Source: a bacterium
GTDB lineage: Bacteria; Pseudomonadota; Alphaproteobacteria; Rhodobacterales; Rhodobacteraceae
Direction: 5' to 3'
Assembly (NCBI GenBank): GCA_016124195.1
Contig: WGOE01000012.1
Span: forward strand, 1-64,000
Length of the DNA: 64,000 nucleotides
A model generated the notes under the pieces. The model ran no database searches. It had not been told where the DNA came from and worked only from the letters and a program-made list of their open reading frames with translations. Each line of letters opens with the position of its first letter. Positions within the stretch are counted from its first letter, which is position 1. Position numbers and translations under genes: made by a program. This document shows, in pieces, positions 26,613-35,680 of this stretch.

Positions 26613-27866
26613 TTACTGGGCCAGAACGGCTTCGATCTGCGACTGGGCGTCGTTCAGGGCCTGTTCGACCGTCTTCTGCTTGTGCAGCGCGTTGGTGATC
26701 TCGATCTGCATGATCTCGGACACCTTGGGGTAGTTGCTGCCCGCCTCGGCCGAGGGTCGGACGACGCCGAAGTCGAAGTCGGCCCCGAACTTGGCCAGCA
26801 CCTCGGCCTTGGCCATGGTGGGGTCCTTGTAGACCGCCGGGATGGTCGGCGCGCGGTTGTCCTCGACCGCGGCGGCCAGTTGCTGGTCATAAGCCGTGAA
26901 GAAGTCCAGGAACTTGGCCGCGGCCTCCTTGTGCTGCGAGTTGGGATTGATCCCGAGGAACCAGCCCCCCATCGTCGTGCTCTTGGCATCCGGGTGGCCG
27001 TCGAAATAGGGCACCCGGGTGAAGTCGAACTTGCCGGCGACCGGGCTGTCCGGGGCGGCGAGCGGGGCGTAGACGAAGTCCTGCACCATCAGGAAGGCGG
27101 CGCGACCCTGCTGGAACAGCGTGCGCGCATCATCCGGCTTCATGCTCAGGATCGATTCCGGAGCGACGCCCTTGTCCAGCATGTCGACCATGAACTGCGT
27201 GGCCTTGACGTTGGCCGGCTGGTTCACGGCCAGCTTGCCGTTGGCATCGAACATGCCGCCGCCATTGCCGTTCGCGAAGGCCAGCCAGTTCATGTAGAGG
27301 CCCTCGATCTTGGCCCACATCGAGACGAAGCCGTAGAATTGCGGGTTCTTCTCGCCGTCGGCGATCACCTTGGAATCGGCCACGACCTCCTCCCAGGTCT
27401 TCGGCACCGCGAGACCGTACTTCTGCAGGAGGTCCGAGCGATAGAAGAAGTGGATGCCGTCGGCGTAAAGCGGCAGGGCATAGACCTTGCCGTCGACCGT
27501 CGCGGCGGAAACCAGCGACGGGTTGAAGGCTGCGATGGCGGTGTCGGGGAGAAGCCCGTTCAGCGGCTGCAGCCAGCCGCGCTTGGCGAATTCGCCGGCC
27601 CAGATGACATCGACCGCGTAGACGTCGGGCGTCGGGCTCTTGGCGGTCAGGCTGGTGACATAAAGCTTGCGCGTTTCGCCGGGGACGTCCGAAACCTTGT
27701 TCCACTCGATCTTGATGTCCGGGTTTGCCTTGGCGAACCGCTCGAGGTTGCGTTCCACCGCCGGACCGTAGCCGCGCGCGCCGATGGACAGGACGAGGTC
27801 TTCGGCAAAGGCGGGAACGGCGAAGAGGACAGCCGCCGTGGCCAGTGCGAGCGATTTGAGTTTCAT
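26613..27866 (-). CDS. Sugar ABC transporter solute-binding protein
   Basis: 417 residues. The signal peptide MKLKSLALATAAVLFAVPAFA is cleaved before EDLVLS. The mature protein has family-1 SBP features: LERFAKANPDIKIEWNKVSD, then DVYAVDVIWAGEFAKRGWLQPL and the late QGRAAFLMVQDFV. GGAGGA upstream supports the start. It follows the IclR gene by 21 bases and precedes the permeases. Given the divergent sulfatase, the ligand may be a sulfated sugar or similar ester, which is inference. Confidence 0.92.
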   Translation of the reverse strand: MKLKSLALATAAVLFAVPAFAEDLVLSIGARGYGPAVERNLERFAKANPDIKIEWNKVSDVPGETRKLYVTSLTAKSPTPDVYAVDVIWAGEFAKRGWLQPLNGLLPDTAIAAFNPSLVSAATVDGKVYALPLYADGIHFFYRSDLLQKYGLAVPKTWEEVVADSKVIADGEKNPQFYGFVSMWAKIEGLYMNWLAFANGNGGGMFDANGKLAVNQPANVKATQFMVDMLDKGVAPESILSMKPDDARTLFQQGRAAFLMVQDFVYAPLAAPDSPVAGKFDFTRVPYFDGHPDAKSTTMGGWFLGINPNSQHKEAAAKFLDFFTAYDQQLAAAVEDNRAPTIPAVYKDPTMAKAEVLAKFGADFDFGVVRPSAEAGSNYPKVSEIMQIEITNALHKQKTVEQALNDAQSQIEAVLAQ

Positions 27867-27887
27867 GTTTTCCTCCCGGTTGAAGTG

Positions 27888-28682
27888 TCAGATGGCGATG
27901 TGTCGTTCGGGTTCTGTCGCCCGGTTTGCTGAGTGTTCGATGCGATGCTTCTGCTCCTCCAGAAGCGCGCGGATCCGGGCGATATGGGCCGCCTCGTCAC
28001 GGACCGGCGTCGCCGCCTCGGCGACCGTCAGAAGGCAGGCCAGGGCGCCCCTGGAATCGTGGATCGCCATGCAGAAGCGGCGGACCCCCTTGGAGTTCCC
28101 CATCATGTCGAACTGCATGCCCTGCGGATCGACAGCTGCGATCATCGCGCGGGCGCCGGCCGGGTCCAGCGGCCGCCGGTCGACGCCGGTGGTGTAAAAG
28201 GCCTGCATGTCCCATGCGCGATCCAGCCCCGCCTCGGACAGATGCGCCAGCGCCAGTCGCGAGAGCGAATCGAGTTCGTAAGCCGTGCGGGTGAAACCGG
28301 GAAACGCGCGCAGCCGGATCGCCTGGTCCGGGTGCTGTTCGACGATGTGCCACAGGATGTTCTGCCCGCTCAGCACCACGACTTCAGCGGCCGAGGTGAG
28401 TTGGTCGGACAGTTCCGCACAGGACAGCGCGAGCTGCTCGGGATCCAGTTCCAGATTGTTCAGCCGCCGTTCGAACACGAAGTTCGCAAGCAGTTTGCGC
28501 CGCGCCGTGCGGTGCATGAGGCCGAGGTCCTGCAATTCGGTGAGGAGCCGATAGCCCGTGGAAAGGGGAAGGCCGGAACGCTCGATGATCTCCTGCGCGG
28601 TCATGCCGCCCTCAGCATCGCCAGCGCCCGAGATCCGCATGGCCTCGAGCATCGCGATCACTCTTTTTACCGATCCTGACAT
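27888..28682 (-). CDS. IclR-family transcriptional regulator
   Basis: 264 residues. The N-terminal winged helix is about residues 1-75 (VKRVIAMLEAM, then TAQEIIERSGLPLSTGYRLLTELQDLGL). A C-terminal IclR effector domain follows (QNILWHIVEQHPDQAIRLRAFPG to PQGMQFDMMGNSKGVRRFCMAI). It is the first gene of the ABC operon and divergent from the sulfatase, so it most likely controls both directions from the 88-base gap. A GTCAAC-N6-GTTGAC repeat in that gap is the best operator candidate. Confidence 0.92.
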   Translation of the reverse strand: MSGSVKRVIAMLEAMRISGAGDAEGGMTAQEIIERSGLPLSTGYRLLTELQDLGLMHRTARRKLLANFVFERRLNNLELDPEQLALSCAELSDQLTSAAEVVVLSGQNILWHIVEQHPDQAIRLRAFPGFTRTAYELDSLSRLALAHLSEAGLDRAWDMQAFYTTGVDRRPLDPAGARAMIAAVDPQGMQFDMMGNSKGVRRFCMAIHDSRGALACLLTVAEAATPVRDEAAHIARIRALLEEQKHRIEHSANRATEPERHIAI

Positions 28683-28729
28683 TTCTATTTCCCATATGTG
28701 AATTTATGATTACCATATTTAGGAAAATG

Positions 28730-28747
28730 GTCAACGTCGTTGTTGAC
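28730..28747. promoter_or_regulatory. Inverted repeat GTCAAC-N6-GTTGAC, candidate IclR operator
   Basis: A perfect 6-base inverted repeat with a 6-base spacer lies in the IclR/sulfatase intergenic region. The flanking TGG...CCA is also weakly symmetric. It is 24 bases upstream of the sulfatase start and would cover its promoter. AT-rich DNA at 28683-28725 probably holds the IclR promoter. Confidence 0.55.
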
Positions 28748-28770
28748 GGACCAAAGGACGGAGCCCCGCT

Positions 28771-30315
28771 TTGAGACCAAACATTCTGTTCATCATGTCG
28801 GATGACCATGCTTCGAAGGCGATCTCGGCCTATGGGCATGGGCTGAACCACACGCCCAACCTCGACCGGATCGCGACCGGGGGGATGCGGCTCGATCATT
28901 GCTATGTGACCAACTCGATCTGCACGCCCAGCCGGGCCTCGATCCTGACCGGGACCTACAACCACGTGAACGGCGTCACCACGCTCGACACCCATATCGA
29001 CAACCGCTGGCCCAATGTTGCCAAGCACTTGCGCCGTTCGGGCTATCAGACGGCGATGATCGGGAAATGGCATCTTGGCGAGGGCAAGCCGCATGAACCC
29101 ACGGGGTTCGACTTCTGGTCGGTGGTGCCGGGGCAGGGCGTCTATTTCGACCCGGTGTTCATCGAGATGGGCCAGGAGAAGGTCGAGCCGGGCTATGCCA
29201 CGGACGTGATCACGGACAAGAGCCTCGACTGGCTGAAGAACCGCGATCCGGACCGGCCCTTCTTCCTCATGTGCCATCACAAGGCGCCCCATCGCCCCTT
29301 CGAGCCGCACCCGCGCGACCGCAACATGTTCGACGGTCAGGACATCAAGGTTCCCGAGACCTACAACGACACCTATGCGAACCGTGCGCGCGCGGCTGCG
29401 GCCGCCCGGATGCGCGTCCGGATGGACCTGACCTACAACGATCTGGGCCTGGTCCAGCCCGAGGGCGGGTCCGAGGTCGGCGAGTTGAGTGTGCCCTACT
29501 GGACCACCCGCCGCGTGCCCCATCCCCAGGACCCGCGCGGGCTGGTGCTGATCGACCGGCACACCGGCCAGAACTTCACCTTCCAGACCGAAGAGGAACT
29601 CGCGCTCTTCAAGTACCAGCGCTACCTGAAACGCTATCTCGCCACGATCAACGCCATCGACGAGAACGTGGGCCGGATGCTCGACTGGCTTGACGTCCAG
29701 GGCCTCGCCGACAACACGATCGTCATCTACACCTCGGACCAGGGCTTTTTCCTTGGCGAACATGGCTGGTTCGACAAGCGGTTCATGTACGAGGAATCGT
29801 TGAAGATGCCCTTCCTTATCCGCTATCCCAAGGCGATCCGGCCCGGGACGATCTGCACCGACATCGCCACCAACGTCGATTTCGCGCCGACCTTCCTCGA
29901 CTATGCCGGTCTGCCGGTTCCCACCTACATGCAGGGCCGCTCGATGCGGCCGATCCTCGAGGCGCGCACGCCCGATGACTGGACCGACGCGGCCTATCAC
30001 CGCTACTGGATGCACAAGGACGAGCATCACAATGCCTGGGCGCACTACGGATTACGCACCCATCGCTACAAGCTGATCTACTGGTACAACTCCGATCTTG
30101 GCCAACCCGGCGCGCACGGGCCGGACGAGCCGCCCGAATGGGAGCTTTTCGACTGCGACGAGGACCCGCTGGAACTCTGCAACGTCGCCGACGACCCGGA
30201 CTACTTCGCGGTCTTCGCCGACATGCTGGGCCGTCTGGATGCGCGCATGGCCGAAATCGGTGACGTGCCGGAACACGACAGCCCGGCCGCGCTCGCAGCG
30301 CGCAGGTCGGCTTGA
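28771..30315 (+). CDS. Formylglycine-dependent sulfatase (cytoplasmic)
   Basis: 514 residues of the type I sulfatase family. It begins RPNILFIMSDDHASK with the metal-binding Asp pair. CTPSR at residues 51-55 is the CxPSR formylglycine signature, Cys51 being converted to formylglycine. GKWHLGEGKP, KAPHRPF and YTSDQGFFLGEHGWFDKR complete the active site. The TTG start is supported by AGGACGGAG just upstream and by the family N-terminus. No signal peptide is seen, so it should act in the cytoplasm on imported sulfate esters. It resembles the iduronate-2-sulfatase/sulfoglucosamine class more than choline sulfatase, but the exact substrate is unknown. The activating enzyme is encoded next. Confidence 0.93.
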   Translation: MRPNILFIMSDDHASKAISAYGHGLNHTPNLDRIATGGMRLDHCYVTNSICTPSRASILTGTYNHVNGVTTLDTHIDNRWPNVAKHLRRSGYQTAMIGKWHLGEGKPHEPTGFDFWSVVPGQGVYFDPVFIEMGQEKVEPGYATDVITDKSLDWLKNRDPDRPFFLMCHHKAPHRPFEPHPRDRNMFDGQDIKVPETYNDTYANRARAAAAARMRVRMDLTYNDLGLVQPEGGSEVGELSVPYWTTRRVPHPQDPRGLVLIDRHTGQNFTFQTEEELALFKYQRYLKRYLATINAIDENVGRMLDWLDVQGLADNTIVIYTSDQGFFLGEHGWFDKRFMYEESLKMPFLIRYPKAIRPGTICTDIATNVDFAPTFLDYAGLPVPTYMQGRSMRPILEARTPDDWTDAAYHRYWMHKDEHHNAWAHYGLRTHRYKLIYWYNSDLGQPGAHGPDEPPEWELFDCDEDPLELCNVADDPDYFAVFADMLGRLDARMAEIGDVPEHDSPAALAARRSA

Positions 30316-30501
30316 CGGGGCAGGGCGCCCGGGCCGGCGAAGGCCGGTCCCCGCTGCGCTGCCTTGCGGGGCGGGATCGGCCTTGACCGGGCATTCCAGC
30401 AGCAGGACGACCCGGCGGATATCTTGGGTGCGGGGCGTTGATTGCACCGGGAACCTTTGCCATTTTCGGCGGGATGACGCGCGCCATGGAGCGAGAACGA
30501 T

Positions 30502-31467
30502 ATGGATGCCGAGCACGGATGTTGCGGACCTTCGGCCAGGAAGGCGCCCGCCGACCTTCACCTCGCGGCGGCCTTGGCCGTCGAACCCGCTGCGGAGGCT
30601 GTCAGGGAAGGCATCCGGCGCGAGCTGGTCGCCATTCCGGGGGGCTTTTTCGAGATGGGCGCGCGTCGGTCGACCTTTCCAGGCGACCTCGACAGCCCGC
30701 GGCGCAAGGTGCGCGTCGCGCCCTTCCTGATCGCGCCCACCACAGTCACCAATGAACAGTTCGCCCGCTTCGTCCAGGCCTCGGGCTACCTTACGGTTGC
30801 CGAGCGGGAAGGGTGGAGCTATGTCTTTCACCTCTTGTTGCGGGCGCCTCGGGATTGGCCGCAAAGCCCGCCGGGCCTTCCGTGGTGGCGCAGGGTCGAC
30901 GGCGCATTCTGGGGTGCGCCGGAAGGGTCCGGCAGCGACTGGCAAGACCGGCCGGACCATCCCGCCGTCCACATTTCCTGGTACGATGCTCTGGCCTACT
31001 GCGCCTGGGCCGGTCTGCGCCTGCCGCGCGAGGCCGAATGGGAACGCGCGGCACGCGGTGGTCACGCGCGGCGCAAGTTCCCCTGGGGCGACACGCTCAC
31101 GATCAACGGCCGCCACATGATGAACACGTGGCAGGGCATCTTTCCCTCCACAAACACGGCAGAGGACGGCCACCTCGGGACCGCGCCCGTCCGATCCTTC
31201 GAGCCGAACGACTACGGTCTGTGGAACATGACGGGAAATGTCTGGGAATGGGTTGCCGATGCGTTCGGACCGCTGCCTGCCGCCGGCCGGCCGCTGGAGC
31301 CTGTTTCATTCGGCCCGACGCACGGAGTTCCCAGAGTGCAGCGCGGGGGGTCCTTCCTGTGCCATGCCAGCTATTGCGACCGCTATCATGTCCACTCGCG
31401 GAACCGGAATGACCCCGACGGCACGACCAGCAACACGGGGTTCCGGGTCGCCTGCGACGCGGGCTGA
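30502..31467 (+). CDS. Formylglycine-generating enzyme (sulfatase-modifying factor)
   Basis: 321 residues of the SUMF1/FGE-sulfatase family. Diagnostic parts are LVAIPGGFFEMGA, HISWYDALAYCAWAGLRLPREAEWERAARGG, LWNMTGNVWEWV and RGGSFLCHASYCDRYHVHSR. The last contains Cys287 and Cys292, the copper-binding pair that oxidises the sulfatase Cys. The start MDAEHGCCGPS at 30502 has GGAG upstream and a Cys-rich N-terminus common in bacterial members. It lies 186 bases after the sulfatase and is its obvious dedicated activator; the reaction needs oxygen. Confidence 0.93.
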   Translation: MDAEHGCCGPSARKAPADLHLAAALAVEPAAEAVREGIRRELVAIPGGFFEMGARRSTFPGDLDSPRRKVRVAPFLIAPTTVTNEQFARFVQASGYLTVAEREGWSYVFHLLLRAPRDWPQSPPGLPWWRRVDGAFWGAPEGSGSDWQDRPDHPAVHISWYDALAYCAWAGLRLPREAEWERAARGGHARRKFPWGDTLTINGRHMMNTWQGIFPSTNTAEDGHLGTAPVRSFEPNDYGLWNMTGNVWEWVADAFGPLPAAGRPLEPVSFGPTHGVPRVQRGGSFLCHASYCDRYHVHSRNRNDPDGTTSNTGFRVACDAG

Positions 31468-31760
31468 GGCCGGTCAGGCGCCGCGGGCTTGCTGACGACC
31501 GGCCGTGAGCGAGCCGGGGTTCACGCAAGTGTCAACCTCTGTCAACGTTCATGTGATCGGGTGCGGGCCTGTTCCGCGGCCGTTTGGGCGACCCATGGGT
31601 GGCCGTCGGTCGCCGTTGACACAGGCGCAGCCAGCCGCAGGCTCTGGTCTCAGCCGGTTGGGAGTCGGGCTTGCAGCAAGGCTATCTGCGCAGCCTCTTT
31701 GGTCAAGTTCTAGGGCTGCGCAATACCAACCAATCATTGCGCGAATTCCGGTTCTTAAAA

Positions 31761-33080
31761 TCACTGAACCAGTCTGAAATACTCGGCGCTAAAATTCTCT
31801 TCCATGCCGCTGTTGCAGTTTCCCATGTTCATGTTGCTCGTGCCGGTGATCTGGCCGCCCGATATGAACGACGCGCCTTGTATGCCGTTCGCATTTGCCG
31901 AGAATGTAATATCCTTCTCCGCAACGATCTGCCCCCCATAGACACTCAACGCAGCCGGAAACGACACGCCACCCAAAGTCAGCAACTGCGCCCCACCTCC
32001 GGTTGCGCAATTGTCATTCTTGCCGATCTGGATACCCGACGTGCCGGTGAAAGATTTTGAATCGGTGGACGTGGTCGCAATGACGGCATCCTGCATCACG
32101 CTGCCGTTGCCGAACTTGACGTTGCAATTCGTGACGATGGCGACCTTCGAAAGGATGACCGAATTCGAAATCGTCAGAGTGCCATTGCCGGTCGAGCAGT
32201 CCGCTGTGTAGATGTGACCTTCGGACAAATCTGATTGCGCCAGCGCCTTTTTTGTCGACAGGGCAACCGGCGTTGCCGAGGTTACATAGGTGGGCAGGTA
32301 GTCCACATTGCTCGCGCCCAGCGCCGCGATTATCTTCGGAAGCAGGGGGAGTATGCGAATGTTGTAAGAGCTTGCCGAAAGCGCGTCCTGAAGGCCGATA
32401 TTGGTTGTATATCCCGACGCGGGCAACACAAGCTTCGACAGATCCGGCATTGAAACAGAAGTTCCGGCCTCGAAATAATTGTTGCTCGACAGGGACACAT
32501 AATTCTGTGAGTGAATGCAGAAATCGTTGAAATAGCTGTCGTTGCTGGAGATGTTGACCACGTCTTCGGCGACGAAACCCTCAGTCAGGCATGCGGGATT
32601 ATACGTCGTGTAGATCGCTTGCGTGGCCAGATCCCATGAATCCGTACCCACCAGTTTCAACAGGAATGTTGGAATGGAGTTTCCGTAGCTCGAAGTCTGG
32701 TGTGCCGTCACGCGCAAGGCCTGCCTTGAATTTGGGTCAACGGTAAAGCTTCGCGTGGCCGGATCCCAGCTTCCAAACTCGACATCCGCGCTATTTATGA
32801 GGTCTCCAAACTTGCTCGCGGGCATGTTCGCCTCGTCAATTGCAAGCGCCATTTGAGTCGCTACGGCTGGCGTGTTGAATTCGCGTTGTACAAGAGCCGT
32901 ATGCGCCACGGAATCCACATTCACCTGCTGCCTCGCCTTTGATTGAACGAGATTGCCATAATCAACGGCAAGACCCGTCAGCATAAGGCCGGCCACAAAA
33001 ATATACAGCCCGAATGCCGTCATCGAACCGCACTGATCGTGCGCAAAATTTCCGAGCCGCGATAGCGAGTTCCGCATCAT
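31761..33080 (-). CDS. TadG-like pilus-assembly/surface protein
   Basis: 439 residues. The N-terminal segment has GSMTAFGLYIFVAGLMLTGLAVDYGNLVQSKARQQ, the TadE/TadG-type membrane anchor followed by the conserved DYGN. The rest is a Ser/Thr/Asn-rich, likely periplasmic or surface domain with few cysteines (for example AIYTTYNPACLTEGF, NNYFEAGTSVS). The start at 33080 overlaps the TadE-like stop as ATGA. Base composition is visibly lower in GC than its neighbours. No other tad genes (ATPase, secretin, flp pilin) are in the window, so the function is uncertain. Confidence 0.7.
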   Translation of the reverse strand: MMRNSLSRLGNFAHDQCGSMTAFGLYIFVAGLMLTGLAVDYGNLVQSKARQQVNVDSVAHTALVQREFNTPAVATQMALAIDEANMPASKFGDLINSADVEFGSWDPATRSFTVDPNSRQALRVTAHQTSSYGNSIPTFLLKLVGTDSWDLATQAIYTTYNPACLTEGFVAEDVVNISSNDSYFNDFCIHSQNYVSLSSNNYFEAGTSVSMPDLSKLVLPASGYTTNIGLQDALSASSYNIRILPLLPKIIAALGASNVDYLPTYVTSATPVALSTKKALAQSDLSEGHIYTADCSTGNGTLTISNSVILSKVAIVTNCNVKFGNGSVMQDAVIATTSTDSKSFTGTSGIQIGKNDNCATGGGAQLLTLGGVSFPAALSVYGGQIVAEKDITFSANANGIQGASFISGGQITGTSNMNMGNCNSGMEENFSAEYFRLVQ

Positions 33081-33496
33081 GACAAGTTCTCGTCCGTGAA
33101 TTCCGAACCAACGACGACGTTGAGTCCGGAGAATATCGGTGACAGGCCGGGCGCGATCAGATCGCTGATCGGCATCGAGACATAGCTCTGGAACACGCCG
33201 TTCGTCAGCGTTGTCGACACTACAGCGTTCGATGAAATCCCCTTGACGCGCGATTGTATGATGGCCATCGCAGAGTTGACATCCGCTATCTGGCCGGTTG
33301 AAAGCTGTCTGTTGGTATCGGCAATGATCCGCGACACGGTGGACCGATCTGTGAAGACCAGCGACGTTTCGACAAGAATCGTCAGGATGAAAATGAAGGC
33401 CGGCAACCACAGTACGGTTTCGATGGTTGCAGACCCGGCTTCATCCGAAGCGCGGTTCAGTCTGTGAAGCCAGCAGAGCTTTGATTTGAAGGTCAC
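33077..33496 (-). CDS. TadE-like pseudopilin protein
   Basis: 139 residues. The N-terminal GSATIETVLWLPAFIFILTILVETSLVF matches the prepilin-like TadE motif, with processing expected after Gly and a Glu at +5. The remaining 85 residues are short and unremarkable. It precedes and overlaps the TadG-like gene. Its composition, like that of its partner, is lower in GC. The pair may have been acquired, or may work with tad genes elsewhere. Confidence 0.75.
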   Translation of the reverse strand: MTFKSKLCWLHRLNRASDEAGSATIETVLWLPAFIFILTILVETSLVFTDRSTVSRIIADTNRQLSTGQIADVNSAMAIIQSRVKGISSNAVVSTTLTNGVFQSYVSMPISDLIAPGLSPIFSGLNVVVGSEFTDENLS

Positions 33497-34037
33497 GACG
33501 CTGCCTTGGGTTCAAGAGAAGTTGCACCCTTACACCGTTTACCGCACCACATCTGCAACAAGAGTGCGAAAAGATTGCGGTGGAAATTGGGCCGTTTGTG
33601 GGCGCAACGGGTTCTGTCGCACAAATCGGCAGAGGGTTGGAAGCCCGCTTTCCGTGGGCAAACCCATGGCACGGCCTTTGTGACGGGTGCGCTCGGCTGC
33701 TTTCCTTCGTATTTCGGCGCTACACGTCGGGCCTGAGCGTTTCCAACCTTATCCCACATTCATGACGACCCTCGTTAAAGGTGTGCGGAGATGGCCTTTG
33801 GCGATCGAGGCAGATTTGCGGCAAAGTAGGTTGAAGATCACGAGCGATCAAATGGGTTCCGGGCTGGTCTTGAAGGATCGCAAAGGAGCGTGCCCGGTCA
33901 CTGCCGCAGGTACGTGTCGTCGACGGCGCGCTGCGATGGGGGTTCCCCTGGCGATATCGGAGTGACCGATGCCCGGTCCCCGACATCGGGCATCGAAAGG
34001 TTGGGTTGGTGCCTTCAGCTTCTGTCGGCAGTACGGA
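33497..34037. other. 541-base gap without a supported gene
   Basis: The gap lies between the TadE-like start and the end of the minus-strand TPR regulator. It must carry the promoter for the TadE/TadG pair (minus strand). Short open frames of 60-90 residues exist on both strands but show no motif or convincing Shine-Dalgarno. I see no tRNA or strong hairpin. Confidence 0.4.
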
Positions 34038-35564
34038 TCAAAATCCGTACCGGGTCAGGCTTGCCTCGACCCTCTGGCGCATCGCCAGATTGCGGATCGG
34101 AAAGGCCTGAGAAAAATCCCTCGCCACGGCATCCGGTCGTTTGAGGCGGGCGGCTTCGGCCCAGCGCCGCGCCTGCACCGCCTCTTCCGCCAGATCAAGC
34201 GCCGCGACGGCGATCATGGCGATCAAGTGATGCGCCCCGGGGGCGGAAGCGGCCTTCACCGCCCAGTGCGCAGCTGTTGCAAAATCGCCGGTCTGGATGA
34301 AGTTCTGCGCCCGCACCCCGTACATTCCATATAGCAACGGGTCGATCGGGCTCAGCTCCAGCGCCGACTGCACGGCTTGTTCGCTGGCCGAAACCTCGCC
34401 CAAGAGCATTGCTGTGAAACCCGAGGCGTAAAAGCCTTGCGCGTAATTCGGGTTGATCTCGGTCGCCCGCGACAGCCAGTGCCGCGCGGTCTCGGCATCA
34501 TCGGTCAGCCAATGGGCGCGGCCCATGGTGAAGTTCACGAAAGGGTCCAGCGGGTCCTGGTCCAGCCCCCGTTCGGCATGGCGGCGCGCGGCAAGGGCGG
34601 CGGCGCGGATATCGGGCGTGATGCGCAGGAACGCGTCGATGAAGTTGGTGAAGGACAGTCCCGCCTGCGCCCGGGCGAAACCGGGGTCCAGTTCTGCCGC
34701 GCGCTCGAAGTGGCGTCGGGCGATGGCATTGTCGATGGCGGTGAAGCGGTAGAGATGGCGCAGGCCAAGGTGGAAATTCGACCAGGCATCGAAGGCGGCA
34801 GAGCCCGTCACTTCGGCCCGGCGCGCCTCGTTTTCCGGCACATGCAGGTCCAGGGCGGCGATGATCCGGGCGGTGATCTCTGCCCTCATCTCGGCAAGGG
34901 CATCGACAGGCCTTGCGATCCGGTCTGCCCAGATCACCACGGCATTCTGGCAATAGGTCAGCTCCACCGTCACGGCAACGCCGCCCGACACCGCCTCCAG
35001 AACGCCGGTCAGCACATAGCGGACGTCAAGCGAACTGGCGACAAGGTCAAAGTCAGGGACCTCCTGCCGGAACCGGAACGAGGAGCCGCGGGCCGTAACG
35101 GCCATCCAGCGCAGGCGCGACAGGGCCATGATGATTTCATGCGGGATGGCCTCGGCCAGAATGCCAAGCCCGTCATCCCCGCCCAGAATACGCAGCGGCA
35201 GAACCGCGATCGAAGGGCGGCCGAGGGGCTGCAATGTGGAACGGGCAGGGCTGCGATCCTCGGTCACGGAGGCGACGAAGCGGAAGCCAAGGCCGTGCAG
35301 CGTGCGGATCATCCTTTGCTGGCCGCCATCATCGCCCAATGCCGCCCGCGCCGCCTTGATGCGGCTGGCGATGCTGGCATCCGAGACAGCGGCCCCCGGC
35401 CAGACCGCCTCGGCCAGTTCATCCTTGGACACCATCCGGTCGCGATGTCGGATCAGATGCAGGATTGCGGCAAAAACCTGCGGCTCTGCCCGCACGGGAA
35501 GCCCGTCACGGGTCAATTCATGCCGCTCCGGGTCGATCCGGTAGGTGCCGAACGTCCACGCCAT
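34038..35564 (-). CDS. Winged-helix regulator with TolB-like and TPR domains
   Basis: 508 residues. Residues about 1-95 form an OmpR/CadC-type winged helix (ERHELTRDGLPVRAEPQVFAAILHL, then VSDASIASRIKAARAALGDDG). About 115-230 resembles the TolB-like domain found in adenylate-cyclase/regulator proteins (IAVLPLRILGGDDGLGILAEAI). About 260-480 contains TPR-like repeats (AIARRHFERAAELDPGFA, ARHWLSRATEINPNYAQGFYA). There is no response-regulator receiver domain or transmembrane helix, so it is cytoplasmic. ATG 35564 is preferred over 35591 because the winged helix begins there. It is divergent from a cysteine-synthase-like gene, its likely target. Confidence 0.85.
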   Translation of the reverse strand: MAWTFGTYRIDPERHELTRDGLPVRAEPQVFAAILHLIRHRDRMVSKDELAEAVWPGAAVSDASIASRIKAARAALGDDGGQQRMIRTLHGLGFRFVASVTEDRSPARSTLQPLGRPSIAVLPLRILGGDDGLGILAEAIPHEIIMALSRLRWMAVTARGSSFRFRQEVPDFDLVASSLDVRYVLTGVLEAVSGGVAVTVELTYCQNAVVIWADRIARPVDALAEMRAEITARIIAALDLHVPENEARRAEVTGSAAFDAWSNFHLGLRHLYRFTAIDNAIARRHFERAAELDPGFARAQAGLSFTNFIDAFLRITPDIRAAALAARRHAERGLDQDPLDPFVNFTMGRAHWLTDDAETARHWLSRATEINPNYAQGFYASGFTAMLLGEVSASEQAVQSALELSPIDPLLYGMYGVRAQNFIQTGDFATAAHWAVKAASAPGAHHLIAMIAVAALDLAEEAVQARRWAEAARLKRPDAVARDFSQAFPIRNLAMRQRVEASLTRYGF

Positions 35565-35680
35565 GGCGAAAGGATACACCAGATTTGGCATTTCTTCACG
35601 AAATCTTCAGACGCTGATCAAGCATGTCAGGACGAACCGGGGTAGGCTTTCATCAGCGGCTTCACAGCGGAGGGACCGAC

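Noticed and set aside
33506-33765. Short frames on both strands near the TadE-like gene
   Set aside because: No ribosome site, conserved motif or domain; likely chance frames.
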